Source: Pseudomonadales bacterium
Lineage (GTDB): Bacteria; Pseudomonadota; Gammaproteobacteria; Pseudomonadales; Halieaceae
Reading direction: 5' to 3'
Length of the DNA stretch: 64,000 bases
Assembly (NCBI GenBank): GCA_024234855.1
Contig: JACKNN010000004.1
Location: forward strand, 354,788 to 418,787
Within the stretch, counting starts at the first letter, position 1, and each line of letters opens with the position of its first letter. The translations under genes and the position numbers were made by a program. This document shows positions 43,828 through 53,086 of the stretch, piece by piece. Under the pieces are notes generated by a model. That model was not told the origin of the DNA. It made no database searches and worked only from the letters and a program-made list of their open reading frames with translations.

Positions 43828-43880
43828 GACAGGCTCCGGGTTTTCGAAGGGCGCTATTCTAGCGGGTAATCGTCAGGGGT

Positions 43881-44570
43881 TCACGATAACTGTGCTGCGC
43901 GCAGCGCGGCGTCCAGGCTGCGCAGGCGCTCCGGCGTGCCGACATCTTCCCACTTGCCCGGGTAGTACTCGCCACTGAGGCAACCGCGCCGGATGGCCGC
44001 GTCGAGCAGCGGCCGCAGGGGCATCTTGCCGGGGCTCATGGCGGCGAAAAAGGCGGGGGAATAGACCCCCACCCCGGCGTAGGTGAGGCCGGTCTCGCCC
44101 GCCGCCAGTTCCCGCACCCAGCCCTGCTGGTCGAGCCCGAAGTCACCCCGCGGATGCTGGGGCGGGTTGCCCACCATGACCAGGTGGGCGCACTGCGGGT
44201 CCGCGGGTGTACTGCCAAGCAGCCGCTCGAAGGGAAAGTCCAGCCAGACATCGCCGTTCACCACCAGGAAGGGCGCATCGCCCAGCAGCGGCAGCGCGTT
44301 TTGAATGCCGCCGGCGGTTTCCAGCGGCTCGGCTTCGGGGGAATAGCGGATGGCCACGCCCCAGCGGCTGCCATCGCCGCAGTAGTCGGTGATCTGGCCG
44401 GCCAGGTGCGAGACGTTGATGACCAGTTCGGTGAACCCCGCCCGCGCCAGGCGCTGCAGGTGGTGGGCGATCAGCGGGCTGCCGCCGACTTCCAGCAGGG
44501 GCTTGGGTGTGTGGTCGGTCAGTGGGCGCATACGCTCGCCGACACCGGCCGCGAGAATCATGGCCTTCAC
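43881..44570 (-). CDS. murU: N-acetylmuramate alpha-1-phosphate uridylyltransferase
   Basis: A 229-residue sugar nucleotidyltransferase making UDP-MurNAc in the peptidoglycan-recycling bypass known from Pseudomonas. The nucleotide-binding start is KAMILAAGVGERMRPLTDHTPKP, with the metal Asp in VNGDVWLDFPF. The start is GTG at 44570, whose GTGA overlaps the amgK stop by four bases; the frame continues further but without homology. The route bypasses de novo MurA synthesis and lowers fosfomycin sensitivity in Pseudomonas. Confidence 0.93.
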   Translation of the reverse strand: MKAMILAAGVGERMRPLTDHTPKPLLEVGGSPLIAHHLQRLARAGFTELVINVSHLAGQITDYCGDGSRWGVAIRYSPEAEPLETAGGIQNALPLLGDAPFLVVNGDVWLDFPFERLLGSTPADPQCAHLVMVGNPPQHPRGDFGLDQQGWVRELAAGETGLTYAGVGVYSPAFFAAMSPGKMPLRPLLDAAIRRGCLSGEYYPGKWEDVGTPERLRSLDAALRAAQLS

Positions 44571-45607
44571 GCGGCGCCCCCCCAGTGCGCGCGGGCGACC
44601 AGCGGCGCCAGCCGGTGATCGAACCACTGCTGGAACTGCGCGTATACCGCATCTTCCCCGGCATACCTGCCGGTAATTTCCCGCACGTAATGAATCACCA
44701 GCGGCAGGTCATCGAGGTAGGCCGGCTTGCCGTCGCGCAGGTACAGGCGCGCGAACGTACCCAATACCTTGATATGCCGCTGCAGTCCCATGAGGTCGAA
44801 CCAGCGCAGGAAACGGCTGGCATCCACCGCCCCGGGCAGCCCGCGGTCCGCCAGCAGCTGCCGGTAGGCCAGGGCCCATTCGGTTACCCGCGCTGCCGGC
44901 CACTGGATATAGCAGTCGCGCAGCAGGGAGACCAGGTCGTAGGTGACCGGGCCCAGCACCGCGTCCTGGAAATCGATTATCCCGAGGCTGCCGTCACCCT
45001 GGGGCATCAGGTTGCGACTGTGAAAGTCCCGGTGTACCAGTACCCGGGGTTGCTCCAGCGCGCTGGCCACCAGCTTGCCAAAGAGTGCATCCAGCAGTTG
45101 TTGTTCGTCCGCGGCGAGGGTCTGTCCCAACAGCGCCTCGACAAACCAGGTGGAAAATCGACCCAATTCCTCGCTCAGCAGGGCCTCGTCATACGCCGGC
45201 AGGGCCTGCGCCCGGGTATCGAGCGCAGCGATCTGCAGCAGGGACGCCATGGCCGCACGGTAGTGCGCATCGACAGTGCCCGCGCCCAGTTCCGCCAGCA
45301 GCAGGCGATCCCCCAGGTCTTCCAGGGCCAGGTAGCCCCGCGTGAGGTCGACCGCATGCAGCGCCGGCACTCTGACGCCGGCACCTGCCAACAGCTCGCG
45401 CACCGCCACAAAGGCCTGGTTTTTCTCAGTGGCAGGAGGCGCATCAACAAGGATATACCGGGTGCCGCCTATCACTGCGCGAAAATAGCGTCGATTACTG
45501 GCATCGCCGGCCACCGCCGTCAGCGGCGGAGCCGGGCCCGCCGCGCCCGGTGCAAGCACGGACAGCGCCCAGTTTGACAGTTCAACCGGTGGGGGACGGG
45601 GTGTCAC
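44567..45607 (-). CDS. amgK: N-acetylmuramate/N-acetylglucosamine anomeric kinase
   Basis: A 346-residue aminoglycoside-phosphotransferase-fold kinase that phosphorylates recovered MurNAc at C1 for MurU. Seen: AVAGDASNRRYFRA (nucleotide loop), VLVHRDFHSRNLMPQ (catalytic loop Asp) and IDFQDAVLGPVTYDLVSL (metal Asp). Order and orientation (amgK-murU divergent from lptD) are as in Pseudomonas, which strengthens the call over a generic phosphotransferase. Transcription probably starts in the 150-base spacer that holds the 11-bp tandem repeat. Confidence 0.92.
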   Translation of the reverse strand: MTPRPPPVELSNWALSVLAPGAAGPAPPLTAVAGDASNRRYFRAVIGGTRYILVDAPPATEKNQAFVAVRELLAGAGVRVPALHAVDLTRGYLALEDLGDRLLLAELGAGTVDAHYRAAMASLLQIAALDTRAQALPAYDEALLSEELGRFSTWFVEALLGQTLAADEQQLLDALFGKLVASALEQPRVLVHRDFHSRNLMPQGDGSLGIIDFQDAVLGPVTYDLVSLLRDCYIQWPAARVTEWALAYRQLLADRGLPGAVDASRFLRWFDLMGLQRHIKVLGTFARLYLRDGKPAYLDDLPLVIHYVREITGRYAGEDAVYAQFQQWFDHRLAPLVARAHWGGAA

Positions 45608-45617
45608 TGCACTCTCT

Positions 45618-45672
45618 CGGCTCTCTCTAGGCTCTCTCTAGGCTCTCTCTCGGATCTCACTTGGCTCTCACT
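45618..45672. repeat. five tandem 11-bp units between amgK and lptD
   Basis: Units begin at 45618, 45629, 45640, 45651 and 45662. The second and third are identical (AGGCTCTCTCT), the first differs by one base and the last two are diverged (TGGCTCTCACT). Eleven bases is about one helical turn, so the same face is repeated. A TAGAAT -10-like box for lptD lies at 45720-45725. Confidence 0.85.
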
Positions 45673-45758
45673 TAACTCGCCAGACTGAATAATTGACGGA
45701 CAAGGGCGGGGGGATGCTTTAGAATCCGCGTTTATTCCGCGTATACGCTCTGCCATCA

Positions 45759-48440
45759 ATGATATCTGACTTTGCCAGACTACTCGCTCGCACGCTGCTG
45801 TTTAGCGCACCCGCGGCAGCACTGCTGATCAATTTCGCGGTATCACCCCAGGTGCAGGCGAAGAATACCAAGCATGTGGTCTGCACAGCCAATGAAAGCG
45901 GCGATGGCTGGGATTGCAGCTCCGGCGAGCCCACGACTGGACCCGCGCCCGCGCCCGCCGCCGCGGCCACTCCGCCAGCCAAGGCCGCACCGAAAGCGGT
46001 GCCTGTGCCTGAGGCTGCACCGAAAGCGGCGCCTTTGCCGGATGCCGCACCGGCTGCCGCGGTGCCCCCCCCGGCGGCGGCCCCACCTTCGCCCGCTACC
46101 GCGCCTGTGACCGAGGCCGAGCCCCCGCCCGCGAGCGAATCCCCGGCCGCGCCGGCAGCATCACCCGTTGAACACGCACTGGACTGGACCCCGATTGCCC
46201 AGGTTCCCCAGGATTTGCGCGACCTGACCTGCCAGCTCTGCGAGGGTCGCTACATGGACCCGCTGGCGGATGAGGACGATAGCGGCAACCCGGACGATGC
46301 CGACATCGAGGCCGCGTCCAACAGCACTGAATTGCAGGGCGACCTGGTGCACTTTTACGGCGGCGTCAAGGTGAGCCAGGGCTACCGCCACTTCCGGGGT
46401 GATGACGCGACCATCAACCGGGAGACCGGCGAGGCGGTCCTGAGCGGCAACGTGACGCTGCGCGAACCGGGGGTGCTGTTGCTGGGCAGCCGCGCGGATA
46501 TTCTCACCGAAACCGGGGAGGCAACGCTGGAAAACAGCCAGTTCGTTATCCACCCCGACCACCTGCAGGGCACCGCCGACCTGCTGGAGCGGGATTCGAA
46601 CGGGCTGATCCATGTCCACAACGGCAGTTTCACCTACTGCCCGCCGGGCGAGGAAGACTGGCTGGTACGGGCCAGGACCATTGACCTGGACCTCGATGAG
46701 GGCCTCGGCACAGCCCGCAACGCGACCGTCGATATCGCCGGGGTACCGGTCTTTTACACCCCCTGGTTGCAGTTCCCGCTGGATGATCGCCGTCGCACCG
46801 GCCTGTTGTGGCCGGATTTCGGCAACGACAGTACCGGTGGCCTGGATATCACCGCGCCAATCTATTTCAACCTCGCGCCCAACTATGACGCGCTCTATTC
46901 ACCGCGCTATATCGAGGACCGGGGCCTGAACCACGAACTCAAGACCCGCTACATGGACAAATACCTCGGCTACTGGACCGTTGGCGGCACCTACATGAAC
47001 AGCGACCATCGCTACAAGGATGAGGTTCCGCCGGGCCAGAGCGACGATCGCTGGCTGGGCGTTGTGCGCCAGGACGGGCTGCTCGACCAGCGCTGGCGCT
47101 CGAGGATCGACTACAGCGAAGCGAGCGATGTCGACTACATGAAAGACCTGGAAACCTCCAGCCTTACCGCACAGCGCCGCACCAGCCTGCTGCAGATGGC
47201 CTCGATGGATTACCTGGGCGACAGCTGGCTGGTGAACCTGGACGTAGAGCAGTACCAGTCCCTGGCGGATGACATCAACGACGTCTACAAAAAGCTGCCC
47301 CAACTCACCGGCCAGTACCGCAGCAGCGGCACCCCGTTTGAAGTGCAACCCATTTTGCTGTCCCAGTATTCCAACTTTGGCGCTGACGAGAACGTGGTCA
47401 CCGGCGAGCGCGTCTACTCCGAAGGCGGCGCCGCCTTCCCGATGAACTGGTCCTACGGCTTCCTCAAGCCCACCGTAAAATACCGCCAGTTGAACTATGA
47501 GCTGAGCGAGGCGCAGCTGTATACCAACAGCAGCCCGTCCACCGGCTCCGCCATGGCCAGTCTCGACAGCGGCCTGTATTTCGACAGGGAAACCAGTTTC
47601 CTCGGCATCGACCTGCTGCAAACCCTGGAGCCGCGCGTTTACTACCTGTACTCCAGCTACGAAAACCAGCGGGACCAGCCGGATTTCGACACGGCCGAAC
47701 TCACGTTTTCCTATAACCAGCTGTTCCGGGAAACCCGCTTTTCGGGGCACGACCGCATCGATGACGCCAACCGGATATCGGCTGGTCTGAGCACGCAATT
47801 TATCGACACCGACAGCGGCCAGAAATTATTCGGCGCCAGCCTCGGCCAGATTTTCTACCTGAGCGACCGCAAGGTGCGCCTGCTGTCGAGCGCGCCGCCG
47901 CTGGACGAATCGAGTTCGGAGATTGCCGGCGACCTGACGTTTGCGCCCACCCGGCACCTGTCCATGCGCACCGATATGGTCTATGACCCGCACAGCGGCA
48001 ACATGAACTCCGGCAACGTCATCGCCGGCTACGCCCTGGACAACGGCACCATCTTCAATTTCGGCTACGCCTATAACCGGCCGTTGCAGCTGGCCGTGCT
48101 GCAGCCTGAAACCGAGCAGTTGACCGCGTCGACATTCCTGCCGATAAGCACCAACTGGAAACTGTTCGGCGCCATCAACTACAGCATTATCGACAACACG
48201 GCGATCGAGGAGATGGCGGGGGTCGAATACGAAAACTGCTGCTGGATCGTGCGCCTGCTGCACCTGCGGTACTACGACAATAACACCACCGGGTTTTTCC
48301 CGGACTTCGACAATCCCGACCTGCAACAGGAACATACCACCCAGGTGCAATTCGTGCTCAAGGGCATGGGCGGCTTCGGCAGTCGGATCACCAACATTCT
48401 TGAAGATATGATCAGAGGTTATCACGAGCGTGAATATTAA
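45759..48440 (+). CDS. lptD: LPS-assembly protein LptD
   Basis: An 893-residue outer-membrane protein inserting LPS into the outer leaflet with LptE. Signal peptide to about VQA (34); Cys at ~42 and 53 (VVCTANESGDGWDC). A Pro/Ala-rich stretch of about 90 residues (60-150) contains tandem PEAAPKAAP-like units, then comes CQLCEG. The beta-jellyroll (ELQGDLVHFYGGVKVSQGYR) includes FTYCPPGEEDW, and the large barrel ends with ENCCW (Cys ~827-828), the usual disulfide partners. The Pro/Ala insert is unusual. It overlaps surA by 11 bases. Confidence 0.97.
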   Translation: MISDFARLLARTLLFSAPAAALLINFAVSPQVQAKNTKHVVCTANESGDGWDCSSGEPTTGPAPAPAAAATPPAKAAPKAVPVPEAAPKAAPLPDAAPAAAVPPPAAAPPSPATAPVTEAEPPPASESPAAPAASPVEHALDWTPIAQVPQDLRDLTCQLCEGRYMDPLADEDDSGNPDDADIEAASNSTELQGDLVHFYGGVKVSQGYRHFRGDDATINRETGEAVLSGNVTLREPGVLLLGSRADILTETGEATLENSQFVIHPDHLQGTADLLERDSNGLIHVHNGSFTYCPPGEEDWLVRARTIDLDLDEGLGTARNATVDIAGVPVFYTPWLQFPLDDRRRTGLLWPDFGNDSTGGLDITAPIYFNLAPNYDALYSPRYIEDRGLNHELKTRYMDKYLGYWTVGGTYMNSDHRYKDEVPPGQSDDRWLGVVRQDGLLDQRWRSRIDYSEASDVDYMKDLETSSLTAQRRTSLLQMASMDYLGDSWLVNLDVEQYQSLADDINDVYKKLPQLTGQYRSSGTPFEVQPILLSQYSNFGADENVVTGERVYSEGGAAFPMNWSYGFLKPTVKYRQLNYELSEAQLYTNSSPSTGSAMASLDSGLYFDRETSFLGIDLLQTLEPRVYYLYSSYENQRDQPDFDTAELTFSYNQLFRETRFSGHDRIDDANRISAGLSTQFIDTDSGQKLFGASLGQIFYLSDRKVRLLSSAPPLDESSSEIAGDLTFAPTRHLSMRTDMVYDPHSGNMNSGNVIAGYALDNGTIFNFGYAYNRPLQLAVLQPETEQLTASTFLPISTNWKLFGAINYSIIDNTAIEEMAGVEYENCCWIVRLLHLRYYDNNTTGFFPDFDNPDLQQEHTTQVQFVLKGMGGFGSRITNILEDMIRGYHEREY

Positions 48441-49710
48441 GGCTTTACTCGCAGCTGCCAGCCTGGCCGCCTCCATTGTTTTCACCCCCGGCCTGCAGGC
48501 CGAGACCGAACTGGTGGACCAGGTCGTCGCGATCGTCGATGACGACGTGATCATGGCCAGCGAGCTGCGCGAGCGGGTCGCCGCCCTCACCGAAACACTC
48601 AAGTCACGCGGCATGGAAGTGCCACCGGAAGACACGCTGATCCGCGAGACCCTGAACAGGCTGATCCTGGAGAGCATACAGCTGCAGAAAGGTACCCGGG
48701 TAGGCGTGCGCATCTCCGATGCCCAGCTCAATGGCGCCATCCAGAATATTGCCGCCCAGAACCGCATGACGCTGGAGCAGTTTATTGCCGCGCTGGAACA
48801 GCAGGGCCAGTCCTATCCCGAGATGCGCGAGCAGGTACGCAGGGAGATGATCATCCAGCGGGTGCAGGCCGGCAACGTCAACCAGCGCATCCAGATCACG
48901 CCCAAGGAGATAGACAACTTTCTCGCCACCGAAGACGGCAAGAAGCTGACCCAGCCGGAGTATCACCTGTTACACGCCCTGTTGCCTGTCGCACCGGATG
49001 CCAGCCCGGAGCAACAGGCCGCGGCGAAGGCCCATGTCGAGCAATTGCTCAGCCGAATCCGCGGTGGCCAGTCTTTCGAAGAGGTCGTGCGTTCCAGTGA
49101 CAGCACATACCGCATGAGTGGCGGCGATATCGGCTGGCGCAAGGCCGAGGACCTGCCGTCACTGTTTTCAGACATCGCACCGTCGCTCCCCAAGGGCGCC
49201 ACCTCGGACCCCATCCGCAGCGACAGCGGCTTTCATTTGATCTTTATGGAGGACGTTCGCGGCGCTGAGCAGATTGTCGCCCAGACCCAGGTGCGGCACA
49301 TCCTGATCAAGCCGTCGGAGATCCTCACGGATGACCAGGCCCGCGAACTGGCACTGAGCCTGCGCGCCAGGGCCGAGGCCGGGGAAGACTTTGGCGCGCT
49401 GGCCAGGAAGTATTCCGAAGACATAGGCTCCGCGCAGGAAGGCGGCGAACTTGGCTGGACCATGTCGGGGCAGATGGTCCCCGAGTTCGAGCAGGCGATG
49501 AAGGCCACCGCCGTCGGCGAGATTTCTCAGCCGGTGCGCACCCAGTTCGGCTGGCATATCCTGCTGGTGGAGGGGCGCCGCGACCAGGACATGACCAGCG
49601 AAGCCATCCGCAACAAGGCCGGCGAATACCTGCACAACCGCAAGTACCAGGAAGAGCTGGATGCCTGGTTGCAGCAGATTCGCGACGAAGCCTTCGTCGA
49701 TATCAAGTAA
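48430..49710 (+). CDS. surA: periplasmic chaperone / peptidyl-prolyl isomerase SurA
   Basis: A 426-residue chaperone for outer-membrane proteins including LptD. Signal peptide to about GLQA (24), an N-terminal chaperone domain (ETELVDQVVAIVDDDVIMAS), then two parvulin domains, the first around ~175-275 and the second with QTQVRHILIKPSE and GAQEGGELGW-type motif (AQEGGELGWTMSG). A short C-terminal helix returns to the core. Its start lies inside the end of lptD, in the usual lptD-surA-pdxA order. Confidence 0.97.
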   Translation: MNIKALLAAASLAASIVFTPGLQAETELVDQVVAIVDDDVIMASELRERVAALTETLKSRGMEVPPEDTLIRETLNRLILESIQLQKGTRVGVRISDAQLNGAIQNIAAQNRMTLEQFIAALEQQGQSYPEMREQVRREMIIQRVQAGNVNQRIQITPKEIDNFLATEDGKKLTQPEYHLLHALLPVAPDASPEQQAAAKAHVEQLLSRIRGGQSFEEVVRSSDSTYRMSGGDIGWRKAEDLPSLFSDIAPSLPKGATSDPIRSDSGFHLIFMEDVRGAEQIVAQTQVRHILIKPSEILTDDQARELALSLRARAEAGEDFGALARKYSEDIGSAQEGGELGWTMSGQMVPEFEQAMKATAVGEISQPVRTQFGWHILLVEGRRDQDMTSEAIRNKAGEYLHNRKYQEELDAWLQQIRDEAFVDIK

Positions 49711-49714
49711 CGCC

Positions 49715-50695
49715 TTGGCCCTGCCCAGAATAGCCATTACCCCGGGGGAGCCGGCCGGCATAGGCCCCGACGTCCTGCTCGCGGTGGCGCAGGGTAGCTG
49801 GCAGGCGGAGTTGGTGGCCGTGGCCGACCCCGCCCTGCTGCAGGCGAGGGCCGCCCTGCTGGGACTGCCGCTCGTACTGCTGCCGCTGAATCCGGCGGTC
49901 GCGCCGCAGGCGCACGTGCCGGGCACACTGCGGGTACTGCCGGTGGCGCTGGCCGGCGACTGTCGCGTCGGCCAACTCGACCCCGTCAATGCCCCCTACG
50001 TCGTCGCCACCCTGCAGCAGGCGGTGGACGGCTGTCTGCGGGGCGTTTTCAGTGCCATGGTCACCGCCCCGGTACAAAAATCCGTGATCAATGATGGCGG
50101 GATTCCATTCACCGGCCATACCGAATTCCTCGCGCAGGCGACCGGCACGCCCAGGGTGGTGATGATGCTGGCCATCCCGGGTTTGCGGGTAGCCCTCGCC
50201 ACCACGCACCTGCCGCTGGCGGCGGTGCCCGCTGCCATCACCCGCGAACTGCTGGTGGAAACGCTGCACATCCTGGTGCGGGACCTGGTTGGCAAGTTCG
50301 GACTGGCGCGGCCGCGTGTTGCGGTGCTGGGGCTCAACCCGCATGCGGGCGAGGGCGGCCACATGGGGCGGGAGGAACTGGACACCATTATTCCGGTGCT
50401 GGACGAGTTGCGCGCCGGCGGCATGGACCTGCTGGGGCCGCTGCCCGCCGATACCGCCTTCAACCCCAAGGTGCTGGAGCGCTGCGACGCGGTATTTGCC
50501 ATGTACCACGACCAGGGCCTGCCGGTATTGAAATACGCCGGATTCGGCAAGGCCATCAATATCACCCTGGGCCTGCCGATCATCCGCACCTCGGTCGACC
50601 ACGGTACGGCACTGGACCTGGCCGGCAGCGGCCGGGCCGACGCCGGCAGCCTGGAACAGGCGCTGGACCAGGCCATCAGCATGAGCGGACGCTAG
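49715..50695 (+). CDS. pdxA: 4-hydroxythreonine-4-phosphate dehydrogenase
   Basis: A 326-residue NAD-dependent enzyme of vitamin B6 synthesis. Seen: RIAITPGEPAGIGPDVLL, PVQKSVINDGGIPFTGHTEFLA with metal His, LNPHAGEGGHMGREE, and CDAVFAMYHDQGLPVLK with the second metal His. No ATG precedes the homology; a TTG at 49715, four bases after the surA stop, is the best start, though its ribosome binding site is weak. Its TAG overlaps the convergent ABC transporter stop in a shared CTAG. Confidence 0.94.
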   Translation: MALPRIAITPGEPAGIGPDVLLAVAQGSWQAELVAVADPALLQARAALLGLPLVLLPLNPAVAPQAHVPGTLRVLPVALAGDCRVGQLDPVNAPYVVATLQQAVDGCLRGVFSAMVTAPVQKSVINDGGIPFTGHTEFLAQATGTPRVVMMLAIPGLRVALATTHLPLAAVPAAITRELLVETLHILVRDLVGKFGLARPRVAVLGLNPHAGEGGHMGREELDTIIPVLDELRAGGMDLLGPLPADTAFNPKVLERCDAVFAMYHDQGLPVLKYAGFGKAINITLGLPIIRTSVDHGTALDLAGSGRADAGSLEQALDQAISMSGR

Positions 50696-51399
50696 TAGCA
50701 GACCTCCCGGTAGGCGGCAAGCACGTCCCTGGGATCGCCCTCCGCCAGGATCGCCCCCTCGTGAAGGCACACCGCCCGGTTGCAAATCTCGCGGATCTGG
50801 GCCTCCATATGTGACACGAAGACCACGGTCTGGTCGCCGCTGATCCGGCTTTTCATGGCCGCTTCGGCCTTTTCCCGAAACCGGGCATCGCCCACGCTCA
50901 GGACCTCGTCGATCAGCAGGATGTCGACATGGGTTTTCAGCGCGGTGGTAAAGCCCAACCGCGACATCATCCCCGAAGAATAGGTCTTCACCCGCTCCTC
51001 GAAGGAGTCGCCCAGCTCCGAGAATTCCTTTATTTCCTCGAGATATCCCCTGGCCTGCTTCGCCGTGGCCCCCTGTAACATCGCCGCCAGCATCGCATTG
51101 TCGCGACCCGACAGGTCGGGGCGAAAACCCAGGCCGATGGTCAGCAAAGAGGAGGTTTTTCCCGGCCGCTGGCGCACCTTGCCGCTGGTGGGAGCAAGAA
51201 TACCCGCCATCAGGCGCAGCGTGGTGGACTTGCCGACGCCGTTGCGCCCTATGATGCCGAGGGTTTCCCCCTCATACAGCTTCAGCGACACGCGATCGAG
51301 CACGTGGTGCGAGCCGTGGTCGAAGGATTTCCGGCGCGACTGGTAGCTCAGGGAGACATCCTCGAGCGCCAGCATCACCTCGCCGCTGCCCGCGCTCAT
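50692..51399 (-). CDS. ABC-2 polysaccharide exporter ATPase (KpsT/Wzt-like)
   Basis: A 235-residue ATPase: Walker A GIIGRNGVGKSTTLRLMAGI, signature YSSGMMSRLGFTTA, Walker B ILLIDEVLSVGDARF and the switch His in VVFVSHM. These are hallmarks of capsule/O-antigen exporters. It has no C-terminal carbohydrate-binding domain, so it is nearer KpsT than long Wzt. The start at 51399 (MSAGSGEVMLALEDVS) shares one base with the permease TGA; the frame upstream is a shadow of the permease. No glycosyltransferases are nearby, so the exported glycan is unknown. Confidence 0.92.
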   Translation of the reverse strand: MSAGSGEVMLALEDVSLSYQSRRKSFDHGSHHVLDRVSLKLYEGETLGIIGRNGVGKSTTLRLMAGILAPTSGKVRQRPGKTSSLLTIGLGFRPDLSGRDNAMLAAMLQGATAKQARGYLEEIKEFSELGDSFEERVKTYSSGMMSRLGFTTALKTHVDILLIDEVLSVGDARFREKAEAAMKSRISGDQTVVFVSHMEAQIREICNRAVCLHEGAILAEGDPRDVLAAYREVCY

Positions 51400-52172
51400 C
51401 AGGACAGCGCCCGCAGTGCGAGGTACTGGCTGGAGCGGCGCATGATCACCACCACAATCACCAGCAGGACAATGGAGCCGCAGGCGATCTGCATCAGGTG
51501 TATCCAGTCGGGCGCGGTCGAGTGCAGCAATACCTGGCGATAGGCGTCCAGGATGAAGGCCAGCGGGTTCAGGGCGAGCACCAGCTCGGTTTTGTGCGGA
51601 TCGCCCAGCGCCCGCACATCCCAGAACACGCCCGAGGTGAACATCAGGAAGGTCATGGACAGGGAAATAATCATGCTGAAATCCCTGACGATACAGACCA
51701 GGCAGGCCCCCACGTAGGAGCAGGCCACGATCATGAGGTAGTTGACCGCCATTACCGGCAGCAGGTAAAGCCATGCCAGGTGGGGGGCATAGCCCCGGAA
51801 GTAGAGAAAGCAAAACAGCAGGAGGAACACCGCCAGCTGGCGATACACGCCCTCCTGGATAACCGCCAGGGGGAACAGCGTCTTGGTCACGTTGATCCTG
51901 CCGATCAGGCCCTTGTTGGCCGCGATGCTGTTCGACGCCTGGTTTACCGACTTGGAAAACCAGATAAAGGCCAGCTTTCCGCACATGAGAAAGACCAGGA
52001 AGTCGGCGCGGCCCGAATCGAGGATCACGTCAAACACCACGTAAAATACACCGACGAACAGCAGCGGTTCGAGAATCCACCAGATATAGCCGAGAAAATA
52101 CTTGGCGGCATCGGCCCGCAGCGCCATGCGCGCCATCGTATCCATCAAGCGTAAATATTGGAGAGCGGACAT
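51399..52172 (-). CDS. ABC-2 polysaccharide exporter permease (KpsM/Wzm-like)
   Basis: A 257-residue membrane protein with six predicted spans. The family N-terminal amphipathic region RADAAKYFLGYIWWILEPLL is typical, and the end reads ALNPLAFILDAYRQVLL, seen in many Wzm/KpsM proteins. The start at 52172 follows the family; the frame extends upstream without homology and there is no strong ribosome binding site. With the ATPase it forms a complete exporter pair that lies antisense within the otherwise conserved pdxA-rsmA junction. Confidence 0.9.
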   Translation of the reverse strand: MSALQYLRLMDTMARMALRADAAKYFLGYIWWILEPLLFVGVFYVVFDVILDSGRADFLVFLMCGKLAFIWFSKSVNQASNSIAANKGLIGRINVTKTLFPLAVIQEGVYRQLAVFLLLFCFLYFRGYAPHLAWLYLLPVMAVNYLMIVACSYVGACLVCIVRDFSMIISLSMTFLMFTSGVFWDVRALGDPHKTELVLALNPLAFILDAYRQVLLHSTAPDWIHLMQIACGSIVLLVIVVVIMRRSSQYLALRALS

Positions 52173-52291
52173 CAGTTGGGCGCCGGTGAGTGGAGTTACC
52201 GTCCGTGGATTTGCGCCGCATTCTATCAAAAGGGCGCCACGCTGGTAATGCTTGAGTATGCAAAGGGCCGCACCGCTGTACAATAAGCGCC

Positions 52292-53086
52292 ATGAACAAA
52301 CCCCAACATCGCGCGCGCAAGCGTTTCGGCCAGAATTTCCTGCACGATGCCGGCATTATCGACGGTATCGTGGGGGCCATCAATCCGCGCCCCGACGACC
52401 ACCTGGTGGAGATCGGGCCGGGCCAGGGCGCGCTGACAAAACAGCTCTCGACCAGCGCCTGCGCGCTCGATGTCATCGAGCTCGACCGCGACCTGGTCCC
52501 CGGCCTGCTGGCGGCCTTTGGCGCCAATCCCGGATTCAGGCTCCATAGCGCGGACGCCCTGAAATTTGATTTCAATTCACTGGCCGGCGACGGCCGGCCG
52601 CTGCGGGTGGTGGGCAACCTGCCCTACAACATCTCCACGCCGCTGATTTTCAAGCTGCTGGAAAACACTGCCATCATCCGCGACATGCACTTCATGCTGC
52701 AACTCGAGGTAGTGGATCGGCTGGCCGCGAAGCCGGGCAACAAGGACTGGGGCCGGCTGGGGATCATGGCCCAGTACCACTGCGCGGTGGACAAATTGTT
52801 CGAGGTGCCGCCGGAGGCCTTCGATCCGCAGCCCAAGGTGCAGTCGGCCATCGTCCGGCTGGCACCCTGGCCAGTATCGCCCTGGCCCGCCTGTAACACC
52901 GGGCTGCTGCGACAAGTGGTGCAGGCCGCCTTCGCCCAGCGTCGCAAAACCTTGCGCAATAACCTCAAAGGCCTTATAGATATAGCGCGCCTGGAGGCGC
53001 TGGGTATAGACCCGGGAGCCCGGGCGGAAACGCTGGAATTACCCCGATTCATCGAGATAACGGCCGCCATTCATGGACAATGCTGA
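52292..53086 (+). CDS. rsmA: 16S rRNA dimethyladenosine transferase
   Basis: A 264-residue SAM enzyme dimethylating the two adenines near the 3' end of 16S rRNA. Seen: HRARKRFGQNFLHDAGIID, the SAM-binding VEIGPGQGALTKQL, the acidic ELDRDLV, and catalytic NLPYNISTPLIFKLL. The C-terminal domain has PPEAFDPQPKVQSAIVRL and FAQRRKTLRNNLKGL. It overlaps apaG by 14 bases. In most relatives it directly follows pdxA; here the exporter pair intervenes. Confidence 0.98.
   Translation: MNKPQHRARKRFGQNFLHDAGIIDGIVGAINPRPDDHLVEIGPGQGALTKQLSTSACALDVIELDRDLVPGLLAAFGANPGFRLHSADALKFDFNSLAGDGRPLRVVGNLPYNISTPLIFKLLENTAIIRDMHFMLQLEVVDRLAAKPGNKDWGRLGIMAQYHCAVDKLFEVPPEAFDPQPKVQSAIVRLAPWPVSPWPACNTGLLRQVVQAAFAQRRKTLRNNLKGLIDIARLEALGIDPGARAETLELPRFIEITAAIHGQC

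Noticed and set aside
51400..51984. 195-codon N-terminal extension of the ABC ATPase
   Set aside because: It is the out-of-frame reading of the permease; the ATPase homology starts at 51399.
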